Shown one piece after another: positions 17,166 to 24,907 of a stretch of DNA of 42,447 nucleotides. The stretch covers positions 1 through 42,447 of the forward strand of contig JAOTYD010000027.1 of assembly GCA_029862005.1 (NCBI GenBank), read 5' to 3'. The notes beneath the pieces are model-generated. The model made no database searches. It saw nothing but the letters and a program-made list of their open reading frames with translations, and was not told the DNA's origin. This DNA is from Gammaproteobacteria bacterium. GTDB taxonomy: Bacteria; Pseudomonadota; Gammaproteobacteria; GCA-001735895. The number at the start of each line of letters is the position of its first letter. Within the stretch, counting starts at the first letter, position 1. The position numbers and the translations under genes are program-made.

Positions 17166-17738
17166 CAATTGGACCAGCGGTGGGAATAATTCGAACTCAC
17201 GCAGACTCTCGGCAAGGATCGCGGTAAAACTGTCTTTCAGTCGACTCTCGGAAAACACGTTCTGTATGTCCATCACGTCAAAGTAACGATGCGCTTCGTA
17301 GCTTGGATTCCATAGGATCAGCGGGCACTGTTGCTTGGAATAAATCGCGGTGCCCATACCCTTGTGGATCGAGCGAACCTCGATTTCAGCGGTTTCTTCA
17401 TTCTCACTCAGGTAAAGGCAGGAATTGACATCCACTTCGAAAATCTTTTCCAGCGCCGAGCGCGGGTGGATTTCGCCGATGATATGAACCATGCGAGTCA
17501 CGTCGGCTTCCGGATCCACCAGGTTGAAAGGACCTTGAACGTCATCACGGGCAAACTGGTAGCCATCCTCCTGGTAAACAATTTTGCCGATGACCAGCAC
17601 ATTTTCGATGATGTTGGCGGCGTAATATTTTGATATGTCGTGGAAAATGTCTTGCATTCGGGTTCCGGTGATTGCAGGCTCCTGGGCGCCTGTGATTCGT
17701 GCCTCAGAATAATACTTGGGAGTATAGGATAACACCAT
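17157..17738 (-). CDS. Hypothetical protein, 193 aa
   Basis: I do not recognise a family. The protein is mixed in composition, soluble in appearance, with no signal peptide or membrane segment. A central acidic stretch (LSENEETAEIEV) and a C terminus rich in aromatic residues (LREFELFPPLVQL) stand out. The ATG at 17738 has no obvious ribosome-binding site; an internal ATG at 17657 after CCGGAACCCGA could be the true start, giving 166 residues. It is convergent with the MttB operon and divergent from the cupin gene. Confidence 0.6.
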   Translation of the reverse strand: MVLSYTPKYYSEARITGAQEPAITGTRMQDIFHDISKYYAANIIENVLVIGKIVYQEDGYQFARDDVQGPFNLVDPEADVTRMVHIIGEIHPRSALEKIFEVDVNSCLYLSENEETAEIEVRSIHKGMGTAIYSKQQCPLILWNPSYEAHRYFDVMDIQNVFSESRLKDSFTAILAESLREFELFPPLVQLKK

Positions 17739-17878
17739 GTTTTAACAGTCAAAAAAGCACTCGTTGCGCAGATTCATTGCAGTTGCTAGATTGCACTATT
17801 TGCGCTAACGGAGATAAGCTTGGCCGGGGGAAAACCAGATTCTGCCTGTCGCGTGCCGAGAACGCGCATTTTGAACCA

Positions 17879-18202
17879 ATGCACGGGTACCGCGACTGGC
17901 TCAAGATTCGCAATCTCGGCCTCAGCGAGGCAACCCATGGCGCTTACGACGCCTGGGTCACGCGCGCCAACGACCTCGGCGGTTCAACCGGTCGGCATTA
18001 TCATAATTACGATTTTCAAATCATGTATGTGACCCGTGGCTGGGTAAAAATGTACTACGAGGGTGAAGGTGAATTCGTGCTGAAGGCGGGTGATTTCGTT
18101 TATCACCCGCCAAGGCACGTCCATGACTTCATGGAATACTCTGACGATATCGAAATATTCGAACTGGCCGCACCGGCCGACCATAGCGCAATCGATGTCT
18201 GA
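17879..18202 (+). CDS. Cupin-domain protein
   Basis: From the ATG at 17879 the product has 107 residues and forms one cupin barrel. Motif 1 GRHYHNYDFQIMYVTRGW and motif 2 HPPRHVHDF provide histidines for a metal. The frame is open back to 17699, but that region looks non-homologous and overlaps the upstream divergent gene, and no good ribosome-binding site fits either start. The TGA overlaps the start of the SHMT-like gene by 8 bp, so the cupin is probably translated together with it and may act in the same pathway or as a sensor. The start is uncertain. Confidence 0.72.
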   Translation: MHGYRDWLKIRNLGLSEATHGAYDAWVTRANDLGGSTGRHYHNYDFQIMYVTRGWVKMYYEGEGEFVLKAGDFVYHPPRHVHDFMEYSDDIEIFELAAPADHSAIDV

Positions 18203-19445
18203 CTTTTTTGATACCAGCCTGTCGGATTCGGATCCCCTGATTGGCGATGCCATAAGAGGTGAATTGCAACGTCAGCAGACACAGATCGAACTGATTGCAT
18301 CGGAAAACATTGTCAGCCGCGCGGTACTCGAAGCGCTCGGACACCCGATGACCAATAAAACACTCGAGGGTTACCCCGGAAATCGTTTTCATGGCGGCGG
18401 TGAATTTGTCGACGTGGTCGAGCAGGCAGTAATTGACCGCGCCCGCGAACTGTTTGATTGCGACTATGTCAACGCACAGCCGCATTCCGGTACCCAGGCC
18501 AACCAGGCGGTATTCTTCGCAACCGTAAAGCCAGGTGATCGAATACTAAGCCTCAACCTGGCGGCCGGTGGCCACCTCAGTCACGGTGCCAGCCCGAACC
18601 AGTCGGGCCGCTGGTTCGAAGCACACCATTATGGTGTCGACCGGGAAACCGGGCTGATTGACTACGAATCGGTTGCGCAAATGGCGAAGGAGATTCGACC
18701 AGCGTTACTGATTGCCGGCGGGTCTGCGTATCCGCGCTGCATCGACTTTGAGCGCATGCGTCATATTGCAGACTCGGTCGGCGCCCTTTACCTGGTTGAT
18801 ATGGCACACTTTGCCGGACTGGTCGCGGCTGCTGTTCATCCTTCCCCGTTACCTCATGCCGACATCGTAACCTGCACCACCACCAAAACCATGCGTGGAC
18901 CGCGCGGTGGCCTTATCCTGTCGCGTGATTCGACCTGGGCCAGGCAACTCCAGTCGGCAGTTTTCCCGGGCGTACAGGGTAGCTTGCACAGTCAGGTCAT
19001 CGCCGCCAAGGCGGTATGCCTGGGCGAGGCCTTGAGCAATGCTTTCAAAAACTACGGAAAGCAGGTTGTTGAAAATGCGCGGGTGTTCGGCCAGACGCTC
19101 TCGGGTCACGACATCAAGCTGGTTAGCGGCGGCACCGATACGCACATGGTATTACTCGATTTTTCAGCGCGCGGCCTAAGCGGCCAAATGGTTCAGGACC
19201 GGCTCGCCCGGGTTAATCTCACTTCCAACAAGAACCCGGTTCCATTCGACTCGAACCGGCCTTCCGAGTGGGTAGGGCTGCGTCTCGGGGTTGCTGCCGC
19301 AACCACGCGTGGTTTACAACAGGACGATTTCAAGTCACTCGGTGACATTATTGCGCGAACCATCGAACAGGGTTCGGAAAACCAGGTTCAGGATGACCGG
19401 AACAAAGTCCTGGCCATATGCGAGCGTTTCCCGATCTACGGTTAA
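18195..19445 (+). CDS. Serine hydroxymethyltransferase homologue with altered active site
   Basis: About 416 residues from the ATG at 18195, the normal SHMT length. The fold is unmistakable: IELIASEN, EGYPGNRFHGGGEFVD, VNAQPHSGTQAN, LVDMAHFAGLVA, and the PLP lysine at residue 231 in TTTKTMRGPRGG. Against E. coli GlyA several catalytic positions differ: Tyr55 is Thr56, Tyr64 is Phe65, Tyr65 is His66, and His228 before the lysine is Thr230. The Glu57 and Arg363 equivalents are kept. Standard SHMT makes glycine and methylene-tetrahydrofolate from serine. These changes suggest another beta-hydroxy or alpha-methyl amino-acid reaction, so I withhold the name glyA. It overlaps the cupin gene and converges with the HNH gene. 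Confidence 0.88.
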   Translation: MSDFFDTSLSDSDPLIGDAIRGELQRQQTQIELIASENIVSRAVLEALGHPMTNKTLEGYPGNRFHGGGEFVDVVEQAVIDRARELFDCDYVNAQPHSGTQANQAVFFATVKPGDRILSLNLAAGGHLSHGASPNQSGRWFEAHHYGVDRETGLIDYESVAQMAKEIRPALLIAGGSAYPRCIDFERMRHIADSVGALYLVDMAHFAGLVAAAVHPSPLPHADIVTCTTTKTMRGPRGGLILSRDSTWARQLQSAVFPGVQGSLHSQVIAAKAVCLGEALSNAFKNYGKQVVENARVFGQTLSGHDIKLVSGGTDTHMVLLDFSARGLSGQMVQDRLARVNLTSNKNPVPFDSNRPSEWVGLRLGVAAATTRGLQQDDFKSLGDIIARTIEQGSENQVQDDRNKVLAICERFPIYG

Positions 19446-19996
19446 GACCACCTGCCGTTTTTGGAAAACTGGGTTTTCAGGAAATCCATCTGATCGGTGA
19501 GAATATTCTTGTTCGCAAGATAGAAAAATTCGTAACGATTCGGTACGAACGGAACCGCAAGCAGCTGCATGCCTGCTTCCTCGGGAGTGTGATCTGCCTT
19601 GCGATGATTACAGCGTTTACAGGCGGTCACAACATTGGTCCAGCTGTCGGTACCGTTGCGTGACACCGGCAGAATGTGATCGCGTGAGAGATTATCAGCA
19701 GTGAACTTGCCCCCGCAATACATGCACAGGAATTGATCGCGGCGGAACAGGTAACTGTTGACCAGTGGTGGCACAAAATCGTTCAGCTTGATGCTGCCAT
19801 CGCTCGCCAGAATGCTCGGTAACGACAGCACCGACTGGCGACCGAGCCGGTTGATGCCGCCCCTGATTTCAAACGCATGCTCACCCAACGCCCAGACCAC
19901 CTGGTCCTTTACCAACAGCGTTGCGGCCTCTTCACGCGAAATCCAGTCAATCGGCATTCCGGCCTTGTTTAATCTCAGGATCTTTGCATTCCTCAT
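19442..19996 (-). CDS. HNH endonuclease family protein
   Basis: The protein has 184 residues. The C-terminal half carries the full HNH zinc-finger nuclease signature: CMYCGGKF, then LSRDHILPVSRNGTDSWTNVVTACKRCNHRKADHTPEEAGM with two CxxC pairs and the catalytic DH. The N-terminal part (NKAGMPIDWISREEAATLLVKDQVVW) is typical of stand-alone chromosomal HNH proteins widespread in bacteria. It overlaps the end of the SHMT-like gene by 4 bp on the opposite strand. The cellular role of this subfamily is unknown to me. Confidence 0.9.
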   Translation of the reverse strand: MRNAKILRLNKAGMPIDWISREEAATLLVKDQVVWALGEHAFEIRGGINRLGRQSVLSLPSILASDGSIKLNDFVPPLVNSYLFRRDQFLCMYCGGKFTADNLSRDHILPVSRNGTDSWTNVVTACKRCNHRKADHTPEEAGMQLLAVPFVPNRYEFFYLANKNILTDQMDFLKTQFSKNGRWS

Positions 19997-20201
19997 CGCT
20001 TTATTATGCCTTACAAAATCGTCAGGTAAACCCCTGATTTAATGGCCAAAATACACGATACTCGGCGTTTCTCACAATACTATTATAGTTGTGCAAACTT
20101 CGTTCAAGCGCGAAATCTAGAAAACGCTTTCGTAATTTACACGAATTTGCTTAGATTGCTGTGAAATTGTCACAACTTGATGACTCCGAGGAAAGATTCC
20201 A

Positions 20202-20294
20202 ATGGACAGATCTGCGGCACAGGTTTCAGTCGACGACAATGACTCACCTGTCAGCGCCAAAGCCCGGGATACCTCGCAAGGATGCCTGCCATGA
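20202..20294 (+). CDS. Possible 30-codon leader ORF coupled to the PhzF-family gene
   Basis: An ATG at 20202 follows GAGGAAAGATTCC, a good ribosome-binding site. It opens a 30-residue frame, beginning MDRSAAQVSVDDND and ending GCLP. Its TGA at 20292 overlaps the ATG of the next gene at 20291 in an ATGA junction. This arrangement suggests translational coupling. The peptide resembles nothing I recognise. It could also be chance, since it is short. Confidence 0.4.
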   Translation: MDRSAAQVSVDDNDSPVSAKARDTSQGCLP

Positions 20295-21199
20295 AGGCTT
20301 TTCCATTCGCGCTCTATGATGCGTTTTCTGCGACCGTATTCGGCGGTAGCCAGGCGGCGGTAATCACCGACGCAAAAACAATTAAATCAGCCGAACGGCA
20401 GCGTATTGCACGCGAGATCGGAATGCCGGCAACAGCCTTTGTTGACGACTATGGCGACGACTGGATCCAGGTCCAGTTCATGTCGACCGTCATGGAGTTG
20501 CCGATGTGCGGGCATGGCACGATCTGTCTGCTGACGCACCTGCTCGAATCGGAGCGCATCCGGCTGGATCAACAGTTAACGCGTGAGGTCGAATTACGCC
20601 TGCCCAGATCAACCGCAACCGTCGAATTGAGCGCGCGCCGTGATGCTCGTTACCAGGTCATGCTGGATATCATACCGCCGCGCTTCGAAGCCCCGCCGCC
20701 CCATACCGGCGCCCTGCTTAAAGTGCTCGGCCTCGAAGCCAGCGCGCTCGCCAATGACCTGCCGCTCGAAACCGCACGCGGTGATTTCATCCACCTGGTG
20801 GTACCGCTTACCGGGCTCGAAGCGATACGCGCGATTGAGCCTGACTTCAACGGCATGATCGAATTCTGTCATGCGTACGGCGTCGAGACGATCGCGGTAT
20901 TCTGTAGCGAGGTCGAAAATTCAGCTAACAGTATTCACGTGCGCGATTTCTGCCCGGCGGTCGGTGTCAGCGAATCCGCCGCCGCGGGAACGACCAATGC
21001 GACGTTGGCCAGCTACCTGGTACGGCATGACATGGTGACAGCGGACGCCGATATCATCACGGTTAACGCCGAACAGGGACTCGAACTCGGGCGCCCGAGT
21101 TCGGTACAATCCCGTGTTACGCTGATCGGCCAGGAAATCGACAGGCTGCAGGTGGGCGGCGTCGCGACCCGTGTCCTCGATGGGCAGGTATATTTATAG
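20291..21199 (+). CDS. PhzF-family isomerase/epimerase-like protein
   Basis: 302 residues from the ATG at 20291, which has CAAGGA at proper spacing; an in-frame ATG at 20282 lacks one. The family fold is shown by YDAFSATVFGGSQAAVI, the ELPMCGHGTI motif near residue 77, and GVSESAAAGTTNATLASYL near 225. In PhzF the catalytic Glu45 sits in SET-F; here the matching site reads PATAF with Ala47, so classical isomerase acid/base chemistry is doubtful. The next gene, an M19 peptidase, starts 8 bp later. The pair probably forms an operon for an unknown small molecule. Confidence 0.85.
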   Translation: MKAFPFALYDAFSATVFGGSQAAVITDAKTIKSAERQRIAREIGMPATAFVDDYGDDWIQVQFMSTVMELPMCGHGTICLLTHLLESERIRLDQQLTREVELRLPRSTATVELSARRDARYQVMLDIIPPRFEAPPPHTGALLKVLGLEASALANDLPLETARGDFIHLVVPLTGLEAIRAIEPDFNGMIEFCHAYGVETIAVFCSEVENSANSIHVRDFCPAVGVSESAAAGTTNATLASYLVRHDMVTADADIITVNAEQGLELGRPSSVQSRVTLIGQEIDRLQVGGVATRVLDGQVYL

Positions 21200-21207
21200 G
21201 TAAAGTC

Positions 21208-22206
21208 ATGCAACCGAGGCTTGAAAAACTCTACCGCGACGCGCTGGTGTGGGACGCGCATGCCGGCGTATTCCCGAGCCTCGAGGTCGATCTCAACCTG
21301 TTACAGGAATGGCCGGACAGCGGGGTTAATTACCTCAGCATCAATGTCGGCTTCGACGTCATGGACTGGCAGGATACCCTGGCCACGTTGGCCGCCTATC
21401 GTCACTGGGTGTTGGCGCATACCGATCGTATCGTACTGGTAGGCAATACCGCGGATATTGATCGGGCGCGCAAGCAAAATAAATTTGCGGTGAGTTTCGA
21501 TATCGAGGGTATGAACGCACTCAACGAAGATATCAACATGGTGAGCGTCTACCACGCGCTTGGCGTGCGGCAAATGCTGTTCGCATACAACCTCAACAAT
21601 GCGGCGGCCGGGGGCTGCCATGACCGTGACACCGGTCTGACCGAATTTGGCAGGCAAGTGGTACGCGAAATGAACCGTGTCGGCATGATTGTCGACTGCT
21701 CGCACGCAGGCTATGCCACCACGATGGATATCATGCACGAGTCGAGCAAACCGGTCGTATTTTCACATTCCAACCCAACGGCCATCTGGGACCACCAGCG
21801 TAATATCAGCGATGATCAGATCAAGGCCTGCGCCGCAACCGGGGGCGTAATCGGAGTCAACGGCATGGGCATCTTTCTCGGTGAAAACGACATCAGCAAT
21901 GCAACCCTGGTGCGCCACATTGATTACCTCGCCGACCTGGTTGGCTGCGAGCATATCGGCTTTGGTTTCGATTACTCGCCCAGGGTGGATGTTGATATCG
22001 GCGTGATTCTGCGCAGTCGCCCTGACTACTGGCCGGCGGGTCAGCAGTATGATACGCGGGGGATCGAACACGCTGGACCGCAACAACTGGAGGACCTGGT
22101 AGAGAAATTAGCGGACGCCGGCTACGGTGATGCTGACATTCGCGGCATGCTCGGGGAGAATTTCAGGCGCGTTGCCGCGAGCGCCTGGCAGGGTAGCTCA
22201 ACCTGA
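21208..22206 (+). CDS. Peptidase M19 (membrane dipeptidase/renal dipeptidase) family protein
   Basis: The protein has 332 residues. Family markers are WDAHAG (residues 15-20), FDIEGMNAL with the bridging Glu100, IVDCSHAGYATTMDIM with His166, FSHSNPTAI with His187, and HIGFGFDYS. In renal dipeptidase the first motif is HxD; here it is HxG, so one zinc ligand (Asp22 equivalent) is replaced by Gly20. This may reduce the site to one metal. No signal peptide is seen, so it is likely cytoplasmic. The last 9 bp overlap the convergent sodium channel gene. Confidence 0.87.
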   Translation: MQPRLEKLYRDALVWDAHAGVFPSLEVDLNLLQEWPDSGVNYLSINVGFDVMDWQDTLATLAAYRHWVLAHTDRIVLVGNTADIDRARKQNKFAVSFDIEGMNALNEDINMVSVYHALGVRQMLFAYNLNNAAAGGCHDRDTGLTEFGRQVVREMNRVGMIVDCSHAGYATTMDIMHESSKPVVFSHSNPTAIWDHQRNISDDQIKACAATGGVIGVNGMGIFLGENDISNATLVRHIDYLADLVGCEHIGFGFDYSPRVDVDIGVILRSRPDYWPAGQQYDTRGIEHAGPQQLEDLVEKLADAGYGDADIRGMLGENFRRVAASAWQGSST

Positions 22207-23064
22207 TTCTGAATTGCCGCTTTTCTCTGGCACCGCCTTTAACAGAAGTTTCAGTTCCGATATTTCCTGCCGTAGCGTTGCCATTTCCTGGTGCAGGTCC
22301 GCCTCGATGTGGTCCCTGGCCTGGTTCATCGCCTCCATCGCCTGCTGCGACTCTTCCTCGCTGAAGCTGTGCATCGCGTTGACGATGATGGCGATAAACA
22401 GATTCAGCATCGTGAACGTGGCGATCAGGATAAAACAGACGAAAAACACCCAGGCAGCCGGATGTACCTCCATCACCGGGCGCACGATGCCCATCGACCA
22501 GCTTTCCAGCGTCATGATCTGGAACAGCGTAAACAGGGATTCACCGATACTGCCGAACCATTGCGGAAAAGTGGGGCCAAATAGTTTGGTCGCGATCACC
22601 GCGAATACGTAGTAAATCAAGAGCAACACCAACGCGATCGAACCCAGGCCCGGGATCGAGTTCAGCAAGGCACCGACCACGCGTCGCATCGACGGTACCA
22701 GCGTCAGCAGGCGCAGCACGCGTAATACGCGCAGCGCTCGCAGCACGGCAAAGGGCCCGCTTGCAGGCACCAGCGCAATCGCGACTACGCTGAAGTCAAA
22801 TATACTCCAGGCATCGCGAAAAAATCCCAGGCGGTGCGCAAAGATGCGTAACCCGATTTCTATGACGAAGACGCCCAGTATCAGGTGATCAAGCGCCAGC
22901 AGGTATGTGCCGTAACTTTCCATGGCTGCGGGTACGGTCTCAAGGCCGAGGACGATCGCGTTAATCACGATCAGGGCCATGATGCCATTTTGTATTCGTG
23001 GACTTTCCACCCAGCGGCGGATCGCCCCACGCATGCCTGCTTGAGGCGGAGTTTCTGTTTTCAT
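22198..23064 (-). CDS. Bacterial voltage-gated sodium channel (NavAb/NaChBac family)
   Basis: 288 residues from the ATG at 23064; a TTG at 23070 is possible. It has a single six-transmembrane unit: S1 around IMALIVINAIVLGLET, and an S4 voltage sensor with arginines every third residue (LRALRVLRVLRLLT, near 109-118). The selectivity filter TLESWSMG (185-192) is identical to that of NavAb and specifies sodium. The long S6 is followed by a Glu/Gln-rich cytoplasmic coiled coil (SFSEEESQQAMEAMNQARDH) typical for tetramerisation. It acts in the inner membrane. It converges with the M19 gene; the 216-bp upstream gap likely holds its promoter. Confidence 0.95.
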   Translation of the reverse strand: MKTETPPQAGMRGAIRRWVESPRIQNGIMALIVINAIVLGLETVPAAMESYGTYLLALDHLILGVFVIEIGLRIFAHRLGFFRDAWSIFDFSVVAIALVPASGPFAVLRALRVLRVLRLLTLVPSMRRVVGALLNSIPGLGSIALVLLLIYYVFAVIATKLFGPTFPQWFGSIGESLFTLFQIMTLESWSMGIVRPVMEVHPAAWVFFVCFILIATFTMLNLFIAIIVNAMHSFSEEESQQAMEAMNQARDHIEADLHQEMATLRQEISELKLLLKAVPEKSGNSESG

Positions 23065-23280
23065 TGCCAATACCTGGAGACGCTACCAGAGCCTTGAGAT
23101 GGTGGCATGCAGGACGATTTCAATGCAACTATAAAATGGTGGTTACGTTCTGCTTCTAAAACATCCGCTACGCGGTATCATTCCAGATGTGTGGTCGATT
23201 CGTTCATTTCAGCCATCCCCAGGTTGACTGATAAACGAATTGGGTCACCGCGACTGTGAGAAAATCGGTGGGATGCATGG

Positions 23281-24903
23281 TTATTGCCCTCCGTCGAGAT
23301 CGACGCCGCCGTAGGCGACGCCGCTGAGTCGCGCCATGTCCACGTCGAATGTTGTTAGATCGTCGATCGAAAACTGGTTCAGATGATCGTGCCCGGCAGC
23401 CCGTGCGAGCACCGCCATCAGGTCCACCGTGGCACCGAAAAACCGCGCCAGGCGCTCTGCCGCGATATCTACGGGTAAGCGCGCGCGTAAATGCGGTTTT
23501 TGCGTGGCGATACCAACCGGACAATTATTGGTATGACAGGCGCGCATGCCGAGGCAACCGATGGCTTGAATGGCCGCATTGGACACTGCAACTCCATCAG
23601 CACCGAGTGCGAGCGCCTTGGCGAAATCGGCCGGGTGGCGTAGACCACCGGTGATGATTAACGTCACCCCATCAGCGTTGCAGCGATCGAGATGCCGGCG
23701 TGCTCGCGCCAGCGCCGGGATCGTCGGCACCGAAATGTTATCGCGGAAGATCAGTGGCGCGGCGCCGGTGCCGCCGCCGCGTCCATCGAGAATGACATAG
23801 TCAACGCCAATCTCGAGCGCCGCGTCGAGGTCCTTTTCAATATGCTGCGCCGATAGTTTGAAACCAATCGGAATGCCGCCGGTACACTCGCGCACTTCGC
23901 CGGCAAAATCACGGTACTGATCGAACGAGGTCCAGTCCGGAAAACGGGCCGGCGAAATCGCCGATTGGCCTTCGGGTAATCCGCGCACCTCGGCGATCTT
24001 GCCCTTGACCTTGTTGCCCGGCAAATGCCCGCCGGTCCCGGTTTTGGCGCCCTGACCGCCTTTGAAGTGAAACGCCTGGGTTTTCTTGACCTTATCCAGC
24101 GAATAACCGAAGCGTGCTGACGCGAGCTCGTAAAAGTAGCGCGAATTGGCCGCCTGCTCTTCGGGTAGCATGCCGCCCTCGCCGGAGCAGATGCCAGTGC
24201 CGGCGAGTTCGGCACCCTTGGCCAGCGCAGTCTTGGCTTCCTCAGACAGCGCGCCGAAGCTCATGTCGGAGACGAACAGTGGAATATCGAGCTTGAGTGG
24301 CTTGTTCGCATTAGGCCCGATCACCAGATCGGTGCCGACGGCTTCGTCGTCGAGTCGCGGCAGCTTGTGCAACTGCCCGACCACGAACTGAATGTCATCC
24401 CACTTCGGCAACAGATCGCGTGGCACGCCCATAGCCGAGGCGGGACCGTGGTGCCCGGTCTTGCTCAGGCCGTCATTGGCAAGCTGGCGAATGAACTTGA
24501 CGTAGGGCTCGTCGACGGTGCCATGGGGGTCCTGGTAGGCGCCCTGGTAACTGTCACGATTATAGGGTTGCGGGTTGGCCCCGGCCCAGGCGCTGACTTC
24601 GTCTTCGTCGACGCAGACCTGGCCGTCTTCGACCCAGGCATTAAATTTCGGCAGCGTCTCGCTGTTATTGTATTCGCTGATGCCGGTATCCATGCGGTAA
24701 TCCCAGTTATGGACTCCGCATATAAGGTTATCACCGGAAACAAAGCCGTCAGCCATCAACGCACCGCGATGCGCGCAGCGCCCGTAGAGCACACTGAACC
24801 GGTCGTCGAAACGAACGATGACGAGATCGACGCCTGCGACCAGAGCATGCGTCGGTTGGCGGTCGGGTAACTTGTTCCATTCGGTCAAGGCAATTTTTTT
24901 CAT
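23281..24903 (-). CDS. Rieske ferredoxin - FMN-binding glutamate synthase domain fusion protein
   Basis: 540 residues from the ATG at 24903, preceded by AGGGTAGGATC. Residues 1-100 form a Rieske 2Fe-2S domain with C43-x-H45 and C62-xx-H65 (CAHRGALM, CGVHNWDY). The rest is the FMN-binding glutamate-synthase barrel: AKTGTGGHLPGNKV, YVILDGRGGGTGAAPL, ITGGLRHPADFAKALALGADGV. Its 3Fe-4S cysteines are visible in CLGMRACHTNNCPVG. Relatives include the large subunit of glutamate synthase and N-methylglutamate synthase. A stand-alone domain fed by a fused Rieske centre suggests a ferredoxin-like electron input. The antiporter gene ends 4 bp upstream, so they are co-transcribed. Confidence 0.9.
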   Translation of the reverse strand: MKKIALTEWNKLPDRQPTHALVAGVDLVIVRFDDRFSVLYGRCAHRGALMADGFVSGDNLICGVHNWDYRMDTGISEYNNSETLPKFNAWVEDGQVCVDEDEVSAWAGANPQPYNRDSYQGAYQDPHGTVDEPYVKFIRQLANDGLSKTGHHGPASAMGVPRDLLPKWDDIQFVVGQLHKLPRLDDEAVGTDLVIGPNANKPLKLDIPLFVSDMSFGALSEEAKTALAKGAELAGTGICSGEGGMLPEEQAANSRYFYELASARFGYSLDKVKKTQAFHFKGGQGAKTGTGGHLPGNKVKGKIAEVRGLPEGQSAISPARFPDWTSFDQYRDFAGEVRECTGGIPIGFKLSAQHIEKDLDAALEIGVDYVILDGRGGGTGAAPLIFRDNISVPTIPALARARRHLDRCNADGVTLIITGGLRHPADFAKALALGADGVAVSNAAIQAIGCLGMRACHTNNCPVGIATQKPHLRARLPVDIAAERLARFFGATVDLMAVLARAAGHDHLNQFSIDDLTTFDVDMARLSGVAYGGVDLDGGQ

Positions 24904-24907
24904 GATC

